Origin: G963663315 sp965116335
Lineage (GTDB): Bacteria > Pseudomonadota > Gammaproteobacteria > Arenicellales > Poriferihabitantaceae
Assembly (NCBI GenBank): GCA_965116335.1
Contig: OZ220677.1
Coordinates: forward strand, 434,001 to 498,000
DNA: 64,000 bases
Direction of reading: 5' to 3'
This document shows positions 1-8,742 of this stretch, in pieces (position 1 is the first letter of the stretch; each line of letters begins with the position of its first letter). The translations under genes were made by a program, and so were the position numbers. Below the pieces are notes generated by a model that was not told the origin of the DNA, did no database searches, and saw nothing but the letters and a program-made list of their open reading frames with translations.

Positions 1-82
1 GTTGTTTCTTTTTCAGTTTGCGCAAGCTGGCCGGGTCATCTATTTTCGACAGCAAGGGGTAACGGGTATCGGTCTCAGACAT
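1..82 (-). CDS. dxs: 1-deoxy-D-xylulose-5-phosphate synthase, N-terminal fragment (runs off window)
   Basis: Only the first 27 codons are inside the window. The translation begins MSETDTRYPLLSKIDDPASL, the usual Dxs N-terminus (YPLL..I..P.DLR..). Dxs is the thiamine-diphosphate enzyme that condenses pyruvate and glyceraldehyde 3-phosphate in the first step of the MEP isoprenoid pathway. The ATG overlaps the TGA stop of ispA by one base (TGATG), so dxs is the third gene of an xseB-ispA-dxs operon, a common gammaproteobacterial order. The identification rests on a short peptide plus this context. Confidence 0.85.
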   Translation of the reverse strand, partial: MSETDTRYPLLSKIDDPASLRKLKKKQ

Positions 83-975
83 CAGTAACTCCTGGTTATG
101 ACAAAATTCGCGAGCTGTTCAAGGAAAGCTCTGCTTTCTCCTGGACCTCGAATTGCTTGAACCGCCTGCTCTGACAATTTGGCGGCTTCGGCTTTTGCGG
201 CATCCAGTCCAAGTATCGACACGTAGGTTGATTTATTCATGATCTGGTCCGCGCCACTGGCCTTACCCAAAGTCTGGCTATTTGAAGTGGCATCCAGTAT
301 ATCATCCAAAACCTGAAATGCGAGACCAATGCAGGAACCATAAACCCGTATACCGGACAACAATTCCTGGTCCGGGTTTTGCGCGGCCAGACAACCGATT
401 ATGGCTGATGATTCGATCAGTTGCCCGGTCTTGAGGCCATGAATCCGCACCAGACCAGCGTAGTCAACCGCTTGCCCCGTAGCTTCCATGTCCAGAGCCT
501 GCCCACCCGCCATACCGAGTGAACCGGAGCCCCTGGCCAGTTGTTCGATCATCGCCACGCGGTTTTTAGCATCAATGTCATTCCATTTCGTGGAGGCGAG
601 AATTTCAAAAGCCCGGCTCTGCAAGGCATCTCCGGCCAGAATGGCCAGCGCCTCGCCAAAAGCGATATGGCAGCTTGCCCTGCCCCGTCGCAGATCATCG
701 TCATCCATTGTCGGCAAATCGTCATGAATCAGGGAATAGGCATGGATCATTTCCACCGCGCAGGCCGGAGTATCGAGTCGCTCCAGGGTCGCCCCGGCGG
801 CCTGCCCGCAGGCGTAGACCAGCATAGCGCGAAATCGCTTCCCGCCACCGAGACAGCTATAGGCCATCGCCTGATGTAATCTTTCGGGAATCACCGAGCT
901 TTCAATCAATCGGGCCGCCAGGGCGCGCTCGGTTCGTTTGCTATAACGCTCCCATACGGATTGAAACCCGGTCAC
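82..975 (-). CDS. ispA: (2E,6E)-farnesyl diphosphate synthase / short-chain polyprenyl synthase
   Basis: This 297-aa class I polyprenyl synthase builds farnesyl diphosphate from IPP and DMAPP in the cytoplasm. The first aspartate-rich motif is at about residues 85-94 (DDLPTMDDDD) and the second at about 222 (FQVLDDILD). GGGKRFR near residue 43 is the substrate-binding lysine/arginine patch. The start is GTG, whose first base abuts the xseB stop codon, so translation is probably coupled. Length matches E. coli IspA (299 aa). It sits between xseB and dxs in one leftward operon. Confidence 0.95.
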   Translation of the reverse strand: MTGFQSVWERYSKRTERALAARLIESSVIPERLHQAMAYSCLGGGKRFRAMLVYACGQAAGATLERLDTPACAVEMIHAYSLIHDDLPTMDDDDLRRGRASCHIAFGEALAILAGDALQSRAFEILASTKWNDIDAKNRVAMIEQLARGSGSLGMAGGQALDMEATGQAVDYAGLVRIHGLKTGQLIESSAIIGCLAAQNPDQELLSGIRVYGSCIGLAFQVLDDILDATSNSQTLGKASGADQIMNKSTYVSILGLDAAKAEAAKLSEQAVQAIRGPGESRAFLEQLANFVITRSY

Positions 976-1260
976 TTAACAATCCGCATCATCATGGGAA
1001 CGGTTACCCATATCCGCGGGCGAGTCACTGTCGATCATTTCCAATCGGTAGTCGCCATGTTTTTTAACCAGCATCTCCACTTTTTGCTGGGCCTCATCCA
1101 ACCCTTTCCGGCACAGTTCAGACAACTGCATTCCTCTCTCGAAATCCTGAAGAGTATCGTCCAGTGACTGATCACCCTGCTCCATCCGCCTTACAATTTT
1201 TTCCAGTTCAGACAGGGATTTTTCAAAATCGGTTATCGGTTTTTTCATCGGGGCTGTCAT
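976..1260 (-). CDS. xseB: Exodeoxyribonuclease VII small subunit
   Basis: This is a 94-aa small subunit of exonuclease VII, which degrades single-stranded DNA together with XseA. The helical core 'FEKSLSELEKIVRRME...LDDTLQDFERG' is the family signature. I chose the ATG at 1260 (MTAPMKKP); an in-frame start at 1311 would overlap the divergent parE start and adds residues not typical of the family. The C-terminus is Asp-rich and variable. It is the first gene of the xseB-ispA-dxs operon. xseA is not in the window, as is common. Confidence 0.92.
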   Translation of the reverse strand: MTAPMKKPITDFEKSLSELEKIVRRMEQGDQSLDDTLQDFERGMQLSELCRKGLDEAQQKVEMLVKKHGDYRLEMIDSDSPADMGNRSHDDADC

Positions 1261-1303
1261 AATACGCGATAATCGGGTTTGGTATTCGCCAAGTATAGTA
1301 ATT

Positions 1304-3196
1304 ATGAGCAACCGTTACAACGCATCTGCTATTGAAGTTCTGACCGGGCTTGAGCCGGTCCGCAAACGTCCGGGGATGTACACTGAGACAGACCGCCCCA
1401 ACCATCTGGCCCATGAGGTCATCGACAACAGTGTGGATGAGGCGATTGTCGGGCAGGCAGACTGTATCGAGGTTCATCTGCATCAGGATGGCTCACTGAC
1501 CGTATCGGACAACGGGCGCGGTATGCCGGTGGATGTCCACCAGGAAGAAGGCATCAGCGGTGTCGAGTTGATTCTGACCCGGTTACATACGGGCGGTAAA
1601 TTCTCCGGGGAACATTATCAGTATTCAGGCGGACTGCATGGCGTAGGCGTCGCGGTAGTCAATGCCCTGTCGGAGAAAATGGAAGTATGGATCAAGCGCA
1701 ACGGTGAACAGTACCATATCCGCTTTGCCCATGGAGAGAAGCAAACAGAACTCACGATCACAGGCAAATCGGCCCGCTCCGACACCGGAACGAAAATCCG
1801 CTTTCACCCCGACCCTGCCTACTTCGATTCTGCTGAGTTTCAGGTCGTCTCACTAAAAGCAATGCTGAAGGCAAAAGCAGTCTTGTGTCCGGGGCTACAA
1901 GTCCACTTTTTTGATGAGAAAACGCCGGAGAATACGGAATCATGGCATTACGACGAGGGTCTGCTCGAATACTTGAGCGGAGCCCTGGTCAATGCGGATC
2001 TGGTGCCAGCATTGCCTTATATCGGCAAATTCCGCGGCGAATCCGGCAAACTGGACTGGGCCATGGCATGGGTTACCGATGGCAGCGGAATGGTCACCGA
2101 AAGTTATGTCAATCTGGTGCCCACTATGCGGGGAGGCACTCATGTCAGCGGTTTTCGGAGCGGGTTGACCGAGGCGATTCGGGAGTTTTGTGAGTTCCGG
2201 GATATACTTCCCCGTGGTATCCGGATTTCTGCGGAAGATGTAGTGAGTAATTGTGCATGGGTTCTGTCCGCACAGGTCCAGGAACCCCGGTTTAGCGGTC
2301 AGACCAAGGATCGGCTAACCTCCAGGGAAACCGCCACGATGGTGCACAATGCAGTCAAGGACGCATTCGGCTTCTGGTTGAACCACAACATCGCAGATGC
2401 GGAAAGTATTGCCCGCATTGCTATCGAAAATGCCCAACGCAGTTTGCAAGCGGGCAAACGGGTACAACGCAAGAAAATAAGCAGCGGCCCTGCCCTGCCC
2501 GGCAAACTGGCTGACTGTATCAGCGATAATCTGGAAGAGACCGAGTTATTTTTGGTAGAAGGGGATTCTGCCGGTGGCTCGGCCAAGCAGGCCCGGCAAC
2601 GCAACTTCCAGGCCGTGATGCCACTTCGCGGAAAAATCCTGAATACCTGGGAGGTTGATTCCACTGAAGTGCTGGCCTCGCAGGAAGTACATGACATAGC
2701 CGTAGCACTGGGCGTGGATCCGGGTTCCGATGACTTGTCCGGATTGCGCTATGGTCGGGTTTGTGTGCTCGCGGACGCCGATTTTGACGGAGCGCACATT
2801 GCCACCCTGTTATGCGCCTTGTTCCTGCGCCACTTCCCGGCACTGGTGGCTGAAGGGCGGGTTTGTGTGGCTATGCCACCACTTTATCGAATTGACGTAG
2901 CCAAAAAGGTCTTCTATGCGCTGGACGAGGAAGATAAGGATAACCTGTTGAAACGACTGGAATCCGAAAAGGTACGCGGCAAGATCAACATCCAGCGATT
3001 CAAGGGTCTGGGTGAAATGAACCCCCTGCAACTGCGGGAAACGACCATGGCACCACCAACCCGAAGCCTGCAACAACTCGAAGTCGTGGACGGCGATGAC
3101 ACGCACTCATTACTGGATATGCTGTTAGCCAAAAAACGAGCGGCTGACCGTAAATCATGGCTCAGTGAAAAGGGTGACCAGATCGAACTGATATAA
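1304..3196 (+). CDS. parE: DNA topoisomerase IV subunit B
   Basis: This 630-aa ATPase subunit of topoisomerase IV decatenates daughter chromosomes with ParC. In order it has the GHKL ATPase domain (VIDNSVDEA near residue 40, DNGRGMPVD near 71, GLHGVGVAVVNALS near 110), the transducer, and the TOPRIM region (EGDSAGGSAKQAR near 421 and LADADFDGAHI near 493). Length equals E. coli ParE (630), which is much shorter than GyrB and supports ParE. The start is ATG without a clear Shine-Dalgarno, 43 bp from the divergent xseB start. parC is not adjacent. Confidence 0.96.
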   Translation: MSNRYNASAIEVLTGLEPVRKRPGMYTETDRPNHLAHEVIDNSVDEAIVGQADCIEVHLHQDGSLTVSDNGRGMPVDVHQEEGISGVELILTRLHTGGKFSGEHYQYSGGLHGVGVAVVNALSEKMEVWIKRNGEQYHIRFAHGEKQTELTITGKSARSDTGTKIRFHPDPAYFDSAEFQVVSLKAMLKAKAVLCPGLQVHFFDEKTPENTESWHYDEGLLEYLSGALVNADLVPALPYIGKFRGESGKLDWAMAWVTDGSGMVTESYVNLVPTMRGGTHVSGFRSGLTEAIREFCEFRDILPRGIRISAEDVVSNCAWVLSAQVQEPRFSGQTKDRLTSRETATMVHNAVKDAFGFWLNHNIADAESIARIAIENAQRSLQAGKRVQRKKISSGPALPGKLADCISDNLEETELFLVEGDSAGGSAKQARQRNFQAVMPLRGKILNTWEVDSTEVLASQEVHDIAVALGVDPGSDDLSGLRYGRVCVLADADFDGAHIATLLCALFLRHFPALVAEGRVCVAMPPLYRIDVAKKVFYALDEEDKDNLLKRLESEKVRGKINIQRFKGLGEMNPLQLRETTMAPPTRSLQQLEVVDGDDTHSLLDMLLAKKRAADRKSWLSEKGDQIELI

Positions 3197-3217
3197 GCCA
3201 CTGTTACATCCCTATAT

Positions 3218-4299
3218 CTACAGTAGTTGCTTTTCAATGTAAGACTGTAAAACACCTGTTGCTCCGTCACCGACTTTTGAACTTACACTTATAAGAAAGC
3301 TCTTAAGACGCTGCTTCATCTTTAACCTTTGCTCTTTGGGAACGCCAGTGTCTTCCAGTTCATACACGGATGAGGCTAACTTATCAGCATTTTTGCCACC
3401 GTATGTTTGTATTATCTCAAGTAACTGTTGTGTTTCAGGAGCAATATGCTGATTCCCTGTTATTTCTTGAGCGATAACACCGTGCACAGTTTCTACGAAC
3501 TGAGGGTTCATGTTGATTGTCAGATTATGAGCGGGACTAAAACCTGTAATCATAGGAGCACCTAAGTCAATAGAAGTAATACTTTGTGTACTACTTAATT
3601 GCGGGACTGCCATATCGACAAGCTGTCCAATAGCATCCCAATCTGTAACGCCATGTGATTTGTCAACAAGTTCCGATTCAAGACGTTGCCGTATGCTTAA
3701 AACTTTTTGCTCTAATTCATGTTTCAAATCGACGCTTAAGCGCTTCGCTTCTTTCGAGTAACGAGACAAGATACCCATGATGTCTTTTTTCGGCATTGCT
3801 TTGTTTCTCAAAACATTCTCAGCAACAGCGGAATCAGTGACACATAAATCCATGAATTTAGTGAATTCCGAAAATTCAAAATCAATATTCGAACTTTGTT
3901 CGGATTCGCTACTATAAATTTCGTAAATAACACCTTTGTTTGTTCGAGTTTGGTCAAATCTTACTGATAAGCCCGATATTTTTTCTAAATAGTCTCTAAA
4001 TAGTTGTAGCAACTTGTCAGTTTCATTGGACCATAAGCGACTATTTGGAACGTATGTTCTGAACAGTAAATTATGCTCTGTTTCCGCGAGAAACGTTTGA
4101 GCCATCACGGTGACTTCTGCGCTTCTTTTATACGGCATTAATTCAATGTCATAATCAGCAATTAATTCAAAGAACCTCTCTCTCGCCACATGTGTTGGTT
4201 TATTGTAATAATATTCCCCCTCATCACTCTCTTTGTAATTTCCGGACAAGATGTCTTCATACACAAATACAATATTTGGCACAGGATGTAGAATGGGGA
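3218..4299 (-). pseudogene. Unknown protein, C-terminal part, separated from its N-terminus by an IS element
   Basis: The frame is open from the left IS end to the stop at 3218. An isolated reading would start at a GTG at 4282 (354 aa, beginning PNIVFVYED), with no ribosome-binding site of note. The peptide starts abruptly in what looks like a hydrophobic beta strand, and a same-strand fragment that ends abruptly lies just beyond the IS (5808-6110), so I read both as halves of one gene of about 450 aa. I do not recognise the family. The middle contains charged helical stretches (KRLSVDLKHELEQK...RQRLESEL). The stretch is AT-rich compared with parE, which suggests acquisition. An alternative is a complete 354-aa gene that merely lies next to the IS. 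Confidence 0.6.
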
Positions 4300-4309
4300 T
4301 GTAGAATGG
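4284..4309. repeat. 13-bp perfect tandem duplication at the left IS border
   Basis: The unit GGATGTAGAATGG occurs twice without a gap (4284-4296 and 4297-4309). The second unit contains the first bases of the probable IS terminal inverted repeat (TGTAGAATGGG). This may be a slippage product or a trace of the insertion event, and it makes the exact IS edge uncertain. Confidence 0.85.
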
Positions 4310-5807
4310 GTTGAGAGTTATGCGAATCCTGACGGGCTTTCGGTTGGGTGAACGAGGATCGGGCAGCCCCTCTCCGGAATGTGTCGTAAGGGGCGTTGCA
4401 AAGGGCGGTTGCGACCGGCAATCCGCCTTCTCAGGGGGTCGCGAGCGTCTGAAGCCGTCTGATGTTCAATGCCAGGCACACAAGCTCCCACTCGCATCGC
4501 ACCGGGTCGAGACCCCGCAGGCTGAAACGACGAAAACCCAGTACTTCCTTGATCCACCCGTTGGGTGCTTCCGACAACCACTTGCGTTGCGCGTATTGTT
4601 TGCGTCCCGCAGGGGTCGACAGTTTCTCGGCCATGCGCGCTTTTGCCGGACACTTCCGGGCATCTACCGCAATGTCCCTCCGCGACTCCCGACCCAAGGC
4701 CACATAGCCGTCTACGCCGCGACCCTCCAGCTTCGCAAGATCCGACTCGTTGCAGTAGCCCGCATCCGCCAGCACCGTATCTGGACGTTCCCCATAGACC
4801 GTCTCCACTTCGTCCAGCAGCCCCACCAGATGCCCTTGATCACTGGCGTTCGATGTCACCCCACTCGCCACAATCAACTGGTGACTGCCATCCACCACTA
4901 CCTGCGCGTTGTAGCACTGTTGGTAGCCTTCCGATGAGGTCTTCATGATCCGGCTCTCGCAGTCTGTGAAATTATCCTGCGCCCGATCGTCCGGCTTGCC
5001 GTATTCACGCTTGTAGGGCCGCCCCCCCTTGGGATTACACCGGCTCCCCGGCTCCCGACCCCGCGCATCGTCCGATTCCCGTTGCCGTGCCTCCAGACGC
5101 GCCTTCGCCGCCCGAATCGCCGCCAACCGATCCTCCCGACGACGCAACGCCTCCGGCAATTCGTCTCCCCGAACCGAATGACCCAGCAATTCGTCCTCCG
5201 CAGCATCCGTCCTCCGTGCCTGTTCCAACAAACCCTCAATCTCCGCCTCCAACTGACCCGCTTTCTCAACCATCCGACCATAGCTCATCGCCTTGCGCTT
5301 GCTCGCATTCGCGCGAACCTTGGTGCCATCAACCGACAACTTGCCAAACTCAACCAAACCCACCTCCCGCGCCAAACGCACCACCTGGGCAAACAAACCT
5401 CCAAAATCTACAAGATGACGACGCCGAAACTCGCAGATCGTCCGGTGACTCGGAAAATTGCCCGCACCCAACAACCGAAACGCCACATCTTCCTCCAGCT
5501 TGCACGACAACTTGCGCGAAGAAAATACACCCGTCGCGTAGCCGTAAATCAGTACCTTCAGCATCATCCGAGGCTCGTAAGGCGACTTGCGCCGACCATC
5601 TCCCAGGTAGGGCGCGTAAAATGCCGTCAAATCCAACCCGTCCACCAAATCACTCACATGGTGTGCCAAATGTCCTTCCGGCAACCAGTCCCGCAAGTCC
5701 GGCGGCAATAACAGTTTCTGATCCGGGTGGTAAGGGCGAAATCTCGTCGGCATCTCAAATATCCTCAATCATTCATTCCAAAATATTATCTCAAACCCGT
5801 TCCTACA
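4300..5807 (-). mobile_element. IS1182-family insertion sequence (about 1.5 kb)
   Basis: The element is a single transposase gene bounded by imperfect inverted repeats: TGTAGAATGGGTTGAGA at 4300 on the plus strand and TGTAGGAACGGGTTTGAGA from 5807 on the minus strand. These differ by one substitution and two one-base gaps. It is clearly GC-richer than the flanking AT-rich sequence and splits an unknown gene. I cannot define a target-site duplication, so the ends may be off by a few bases. The transposase is intact, so the element may still be mobile. Confidence 0.8.
4431..5753 (-). CDS. IS1182-family transposase
   Basis: A 440-aa DDE transposase. The N-terminal domain has the family hallmark region 'MMLKVLIYGYATGVFSSRK' near residue 63. 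The catalytic acidic residues are probably in LSVDGTKVRANAS (first D), VLADAGYCNES (second D) and the C-terminal E-containing segment before IKEVLGFRRFSLRG. An insertion rich in E/R/A between the first and second D is predicted coiled coil. The ATG at 5753 is preferred over an upstream TTG because of an AGGA about 8 nt upstream. No frameshift or internal stop is seen. Confidence 0.93.
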   Translation of the reverse strand: MPTRFRPYHPDQKLLLPPDLRDWLPEGHLAHHVSDLVDGLDLTAFYAPYLGDGRRKSPYEPRMMLKVLIYGYATGVFSSRKLSCKLEEDVAFRLLGAGNFPSHRTICEFRRRHLVDFGGLFAQVVRLAREVGLVEFGKLSVDGTKVRANASKRKAMSYGRMVEKAGQLEAEIEGLLEQARRTDAAEDELLGHSVRGDELPEALRRREDRLAAIRAAKARLEARQRESDDARGREPGSRCNPKGGRPYKREYGKPDDRAQDNFTDCESRIMKTSSEGYQQCYNAQVVVDGSHQLIVASGVTSNASDQGHLVGLLDEVETVYGERPDTVLADAGYCNESDLAKLEGRGVDGYVALGRESRRDIAVDARKCPAKARMAEKLSTPAGRKQYAQRKWLSEAPNGWIKEVLGFRRFSLRGLDPVRCEWELVCLALNIRRLQTLATP

Positions 5808-6110
5808 GCGCAAACTCCTAGCGATTTTCTCGAACAGCATTTCTCGAACACCGTTATATTCTGAGGAACAAGCGAGTGTAATGACATGGGATGAGAGCTT
5901 TACGATTACTCCGTCAATTAAAAATTCATCGAAGTATTCAACAATTGACTTCCAGTTTTGTGCTGTAGATCTCAATAATTTGTGTTTATATTGTCGGCCT
6001 GCGGTTTGCAGAGGACTTAGTACCCCTCGGTCATGACCAATACTACCTATAAGCAACACCAGAGGCCGGTTATCTTCTAATTCGTATGTATCTGTTTCTG
6101 GGTTGTACAT
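5808..6110 (-). pseudogene. Unknown protein, N-terminal part, truncated by IS insertion
   Basis: The reading frame opens with an ATG at 6110 (MYNPETDTYELEDNRPLVLL). It continues about 100 codons to ...KIARSLR and then enters the IS end, where it adds about 12 IS-encoded residues before a stop at 5769. The hydrophobic strands VLLIGSIG and IVKLSSHVITLAC suggest an alpha/beta fold, but I cannot name a family. It probably joins the 3218-4299 fragment, because the last host helix would be followed naturally by the strand PNIVFVYE. Together they would encode about 450 aa. Function unknown; proximity to a restriction-modification pair is compatible with a defence or accessory gene. Confidence 0.6.
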
Positions 6111-6581
6111 TTTTTGTTTTTTCCTAACGAGGTTGTAGAAAAGCTTATATTCAAGTACGAATATATCTATTCTATCCTATTGAACCGGTGCCAAGACCCG
6201 CTTTCATCACTAGGGAAGAAAACCCGAATTCGCCGTCAATACAAAGCGGTCTGCCCATCAACAACGGATAACTTGCACTAAATCTCACTTGAAAAACCAA
6301 GAGAACTAAATAAATTAGCGTTTTGAACCAGATGAATAAATACTCTATACTTCACCTGTACCCGAACTAACAGTATAGTCATCTTTTCCAGCCTTCACTC
6401 GAACACAAGCATCATGGCACACTTCACATGAACCAGGCAAATTTAGCCCGATACCCAAACCAGTCAGAATTCGAAACGGATCATCGACTACGAACTCCTT
6501 TGACCAAATGGTTGCTATAGCGGAAGGGTGCTGCGATGAGGATATTTTATACTTTTAGACAATTAAGGATTTCATAAAACT
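6111..6581. other. AT-rich intergenic stretch without an intact gene
   Basis: This 471-bp gap separates the broken gene from the restriction endonuclease. I see no intact start-to-stop gene. The minus strand keeps an open, protein-like frame at 6345-6554 (listed separately), so the stretch may hold decayed coding DNA. It must also contain the promoter of the restriction-modification pair, but I cannot pick a convincing -35/-10 pair. Confidence 0.5.
6345..6554 (-). pseudogene. Possible remnant: 69-codon open frame with no start codon
   Basis: Between an upstream TAA (6555-6557) and a TAG at 6345 the minus strand is open for 69 codons. Its composition looks like protein: ...AIATIWSKEFVVDDPFR then GLNLPGSCEVCHDACV. 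There is no ATG or plausible alternative start near its beginning, so it would be a 3' fragment of a lost gene. The clustered cysteines (C..C...C) could be metal-binding. I do not recognise a family, and chance openness cannot be excluded. Confidence 0.3.
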
Positions 6582-7640
6582 ATGGACAGCATAAAACCCT
6601 CTTTATACGGTTTAACTCACTCAAACAGAAACTTTTCAGACCCCTATTACTGGGGCAAAAATCAATTTAATTCGTCATTTCCCATAGCATTGGCCTGCTA
6701 TATGAGGGACAAGGATATGTCAGTCGTATATATCCAGCACACCCGGGAACTAACCACCCAAATTTCGGAAATATCTGTGGATCGTTTATTTAATACAGAT
6801 ACTCCGAACAATCAACTCAGCTTTCAATTCGAATCCCGCTACCTGCCTTTCAAACAATTTGTTCATGATGAGCTCGAGACCATAGACTGCGTAGTCATGC
6901 ATGGAAAGAAGCACCTCAGACCTATAGAAATTAAGCTCACAACATTACCGGATCAAACCACCTGCCTCAAAGAGGAAAACGAGTACGGCTGCGAGATTGT
7001 GGTTCGTTCTGCAACAATGAGATACCTTGCGCTCAGTATGGCCGAATCCCTGAACAGTGAATTTGGCGATGTGAGGGAGATATTTACTCCTTCATGCATG
7101 ACCGTACAAAGCTGGGATAATCAGGCCGAACTGAAAGAAAGACTCACCGACATTTTGGATTGTCTGAACCAGTTTTACGTCACCTATTGTAAGTACCAAA
7201 AGCCATTACTAGTACAGCCAATTTGGAAAACTATCGGTAAATCTCCTTCATTAGCCGAGCATTGTCTGGATATTTTTGTCTGGAGCGATTTTGCGCTAAC
7301 AAAATTATTCATGGATAGTGCTATGGAAAGCGGGGGCCAGAATATCAGCAGGCATCAACGCACCGCATTGCGACTGGCGAGATTCTTGTTTGAAGTCTCT
7401 GGCACCTCAAGCGTATACCAGAAACCTATATATGATGGCATGACACTCGGAAACCAAACAGACAAGGAATTTGCTGTTTCTGGTATAAAAACAAGACAAT
7501 ACATGGCTTGTCACAGATTGACAAAACCGAAAGTTTCTAAAGATGAAATAAAGAACATCATACTTGGTGGTGGTCAAAAGTATTTATCTCCTGAACGAAG
7601 ATTTGATGCGATTTTGTATTTTTCGGAGGATTTGTTTTGA
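6582..7640 (+). CDS. Type II restriction endonuclease, HindVP-like
   Basis: This 352-aa protein begins with the pattern SLYGLTHSNRNFSDPYYWGKNQFNSSFP, which resembles the HindVP family (known specificity GRCGYC). That family resemblance is from memory. Candidate catalytic region: the stretch around DCVVMHGKKHLRPIEIKLTT (residues about 102-121) has the acidic ... E-x-K arrangement of a PD-(D/E)XK nuclease. Its TGA overlaps the TTG start of the cytosine methyltransferase, as expected for a coupled restriction-modification pair. The gene is AT-rich relative to the core genome, which is typical of mobile R-M systems. Confidence 0.82.
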   Translation: MDSIKPSLYGLTHSNRNFSDPYYWGKNQFNSSFPIALACYMRDKDMSVVYIQHTRELTTQISEISVDRLFNTDTPNNQLSFQFESRYLPFKQFVHDELETIDCVVMHGKKHLRPIEIKLTTLPDQTTCLKEENEYGCEIVVRSATMRYLALSMAESLNSEFGDVREIFTPSCMTVQSWDNQAELKERLTDILDCLNQFYVTYCKYQKPLLVQPIWKTIGKSPSLAEHCLDIFVWSDFALTKLFMDSAMESGGQNISRHQRTALRLARFLFEVSGTSSVYQKPIYDGMTLGNQTDKEFAVSGIKTRQYMACHRLTKPKVSKDEIKNIILGGGQKYLSPERRFDAILYFSEDLF

Positions 7641-8617
7641 CGATCAGGGCAATGAATGTCGTTGATTTATTTGCTGGTGGAGGTGGATTGTCATTAGGGT
7701 TTACCTTGTCCGGTTTCAATGTTGTGGCTGCGTTTGAAAATTGGGAGTCAGCGATAAAATTGTATCAAGCAAATTTTAAACATCCTGTTATCAATATGGA
7801 TTTGTCGAAAAAAGAGGCTATCGATAAAATCGCTGAATATGAACCAGATATCATAATTGGAGGACCGCCCTGTCAGGATTTCTCTTCGGCGGGGAAAAGA
7901 GACGAGTCCTTGGGTCGGTCTGACTTGACAATATCTTTCGCTGAAATTGTCAGCGCATTGAAACCGCATTACTTTGTGATGGAAAACGTAGACAGGTCAC
8001 TGCACAGTAATGCCATGCACAAAGCTTGGGCCTGTTTGAAAAAAAATGGATATGGGTTAACCATCAAAGTATTGAATGCCAGCCACTATGGCGTACCCCA
8101 GAACCGGAAAAGGTTGTTCGTGGTAGGTGAACTTGGCGCAGAAGATCAATTCCTGTCCGAATTTCTTGACGAAGGCAAAGCTGAAAAAACCATGACCGTA
8201 AGGGATTATGTTGGGAACCGTTTTGGAATCACGCATTACTACAGGCATCCCCGAAGTTATAAAAGGAGAGGAGTATTCAGTATTGACGAGCCTAGTCCGA
8301 CTGTCAGGGGCGTAAACCGGCCTGTCCCTAAAGGATATCCTGGGCATGCGGGTGACACCGTTCAAGTAACCAAAAACCTCCGCCCCCTGACAACCAAAGA
8401 ACGAAGTTTAATTCAGACATATCCTGATGAATTCAGGTTGGTCGGTTGCAAAACTGACTTGGAGCAAATCATTGGAAACGCAGTTCCGGTAAATTTGGCG
8501 AAACATGTTGCAAGAACACTACAAAAACGGATAGAACGGAAACAATCGCATCAAAACCAAACTCGTTTCCCTTCTTTTACAAGCCAGGCTCGTCAAGCTC
8601 GTATCCCAGGACTCTGA
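7637..8617 (+). CDS. DNA (cytosine-5-)-methyltransferase, modification partner of the HindVP-like enzyme
   Basis: A 326-aa C5-cytosine methyltransferase that protects host DNA from the preceding endonuclease. The family motifs are present in order: DLFAGGGGLSLGF (SAM binding, from residue 10), GGPPCQDFS with the catalytic cysteine at about 79, MENVDRS (motif VI), VPQNRKRLFVVG (motif VIII), the target recognition segment, and IGNAVPVNLA (motif X). The TTG at 7637 has a good CGGAGGA six bases upstream and overlaps the endonuclease stop; an ATG at 7652 is the alternative start. Specificity GRCGYC is inferred only from the partner. Confidence 0.93.
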   Translation: MTIRAMNVVDLFAGGGGLSLGFTLSGFNVVAAFENWESAIKLYQANFKHPVINMDLSKKEAIDKIAEYEPDIIIGGPPCQDFSSAGKRDESLGRSDLTISFAEIVSALKPHYFVMENVDRSLHSNAMHKAWACLKKNGYGLTIKVLNASHYGVPQNRKRLFVVGELGAEDQFLSEFLDEGKAEKTMTVRDYVGNRFGITHYYRHPRSYKRRGVFSIDEPSPTVRGVNRPVPKGYPGHAGDTVQVTKNLRPLTTKERSLIQTYPDEFRLVGCKTDLEQIIGNAVPVNLAKHVARTLQKRIERKQSHQNQTRFPSFTSQARQARIPGL

Positions 8618-8742
8618 CTTCCGAATGGGCGGATTTGTATATAACAACTCTCACCTCTGATTGAAGTAATATAGTAGTTTCCCGGTATTCCCGGTTTCTA
8701 CTGTAGGATTTAGGGTTTTGCGCTCCCAAGATTGGTTGGTAC

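Noticed and set aside
4311..5821. Open frames on the plus strand across the IS element
   Set aside because: They are long only because the IS is GC-rich; they oppose the intact transposase and look like shadows (Pro/Arg/Ser-rich).
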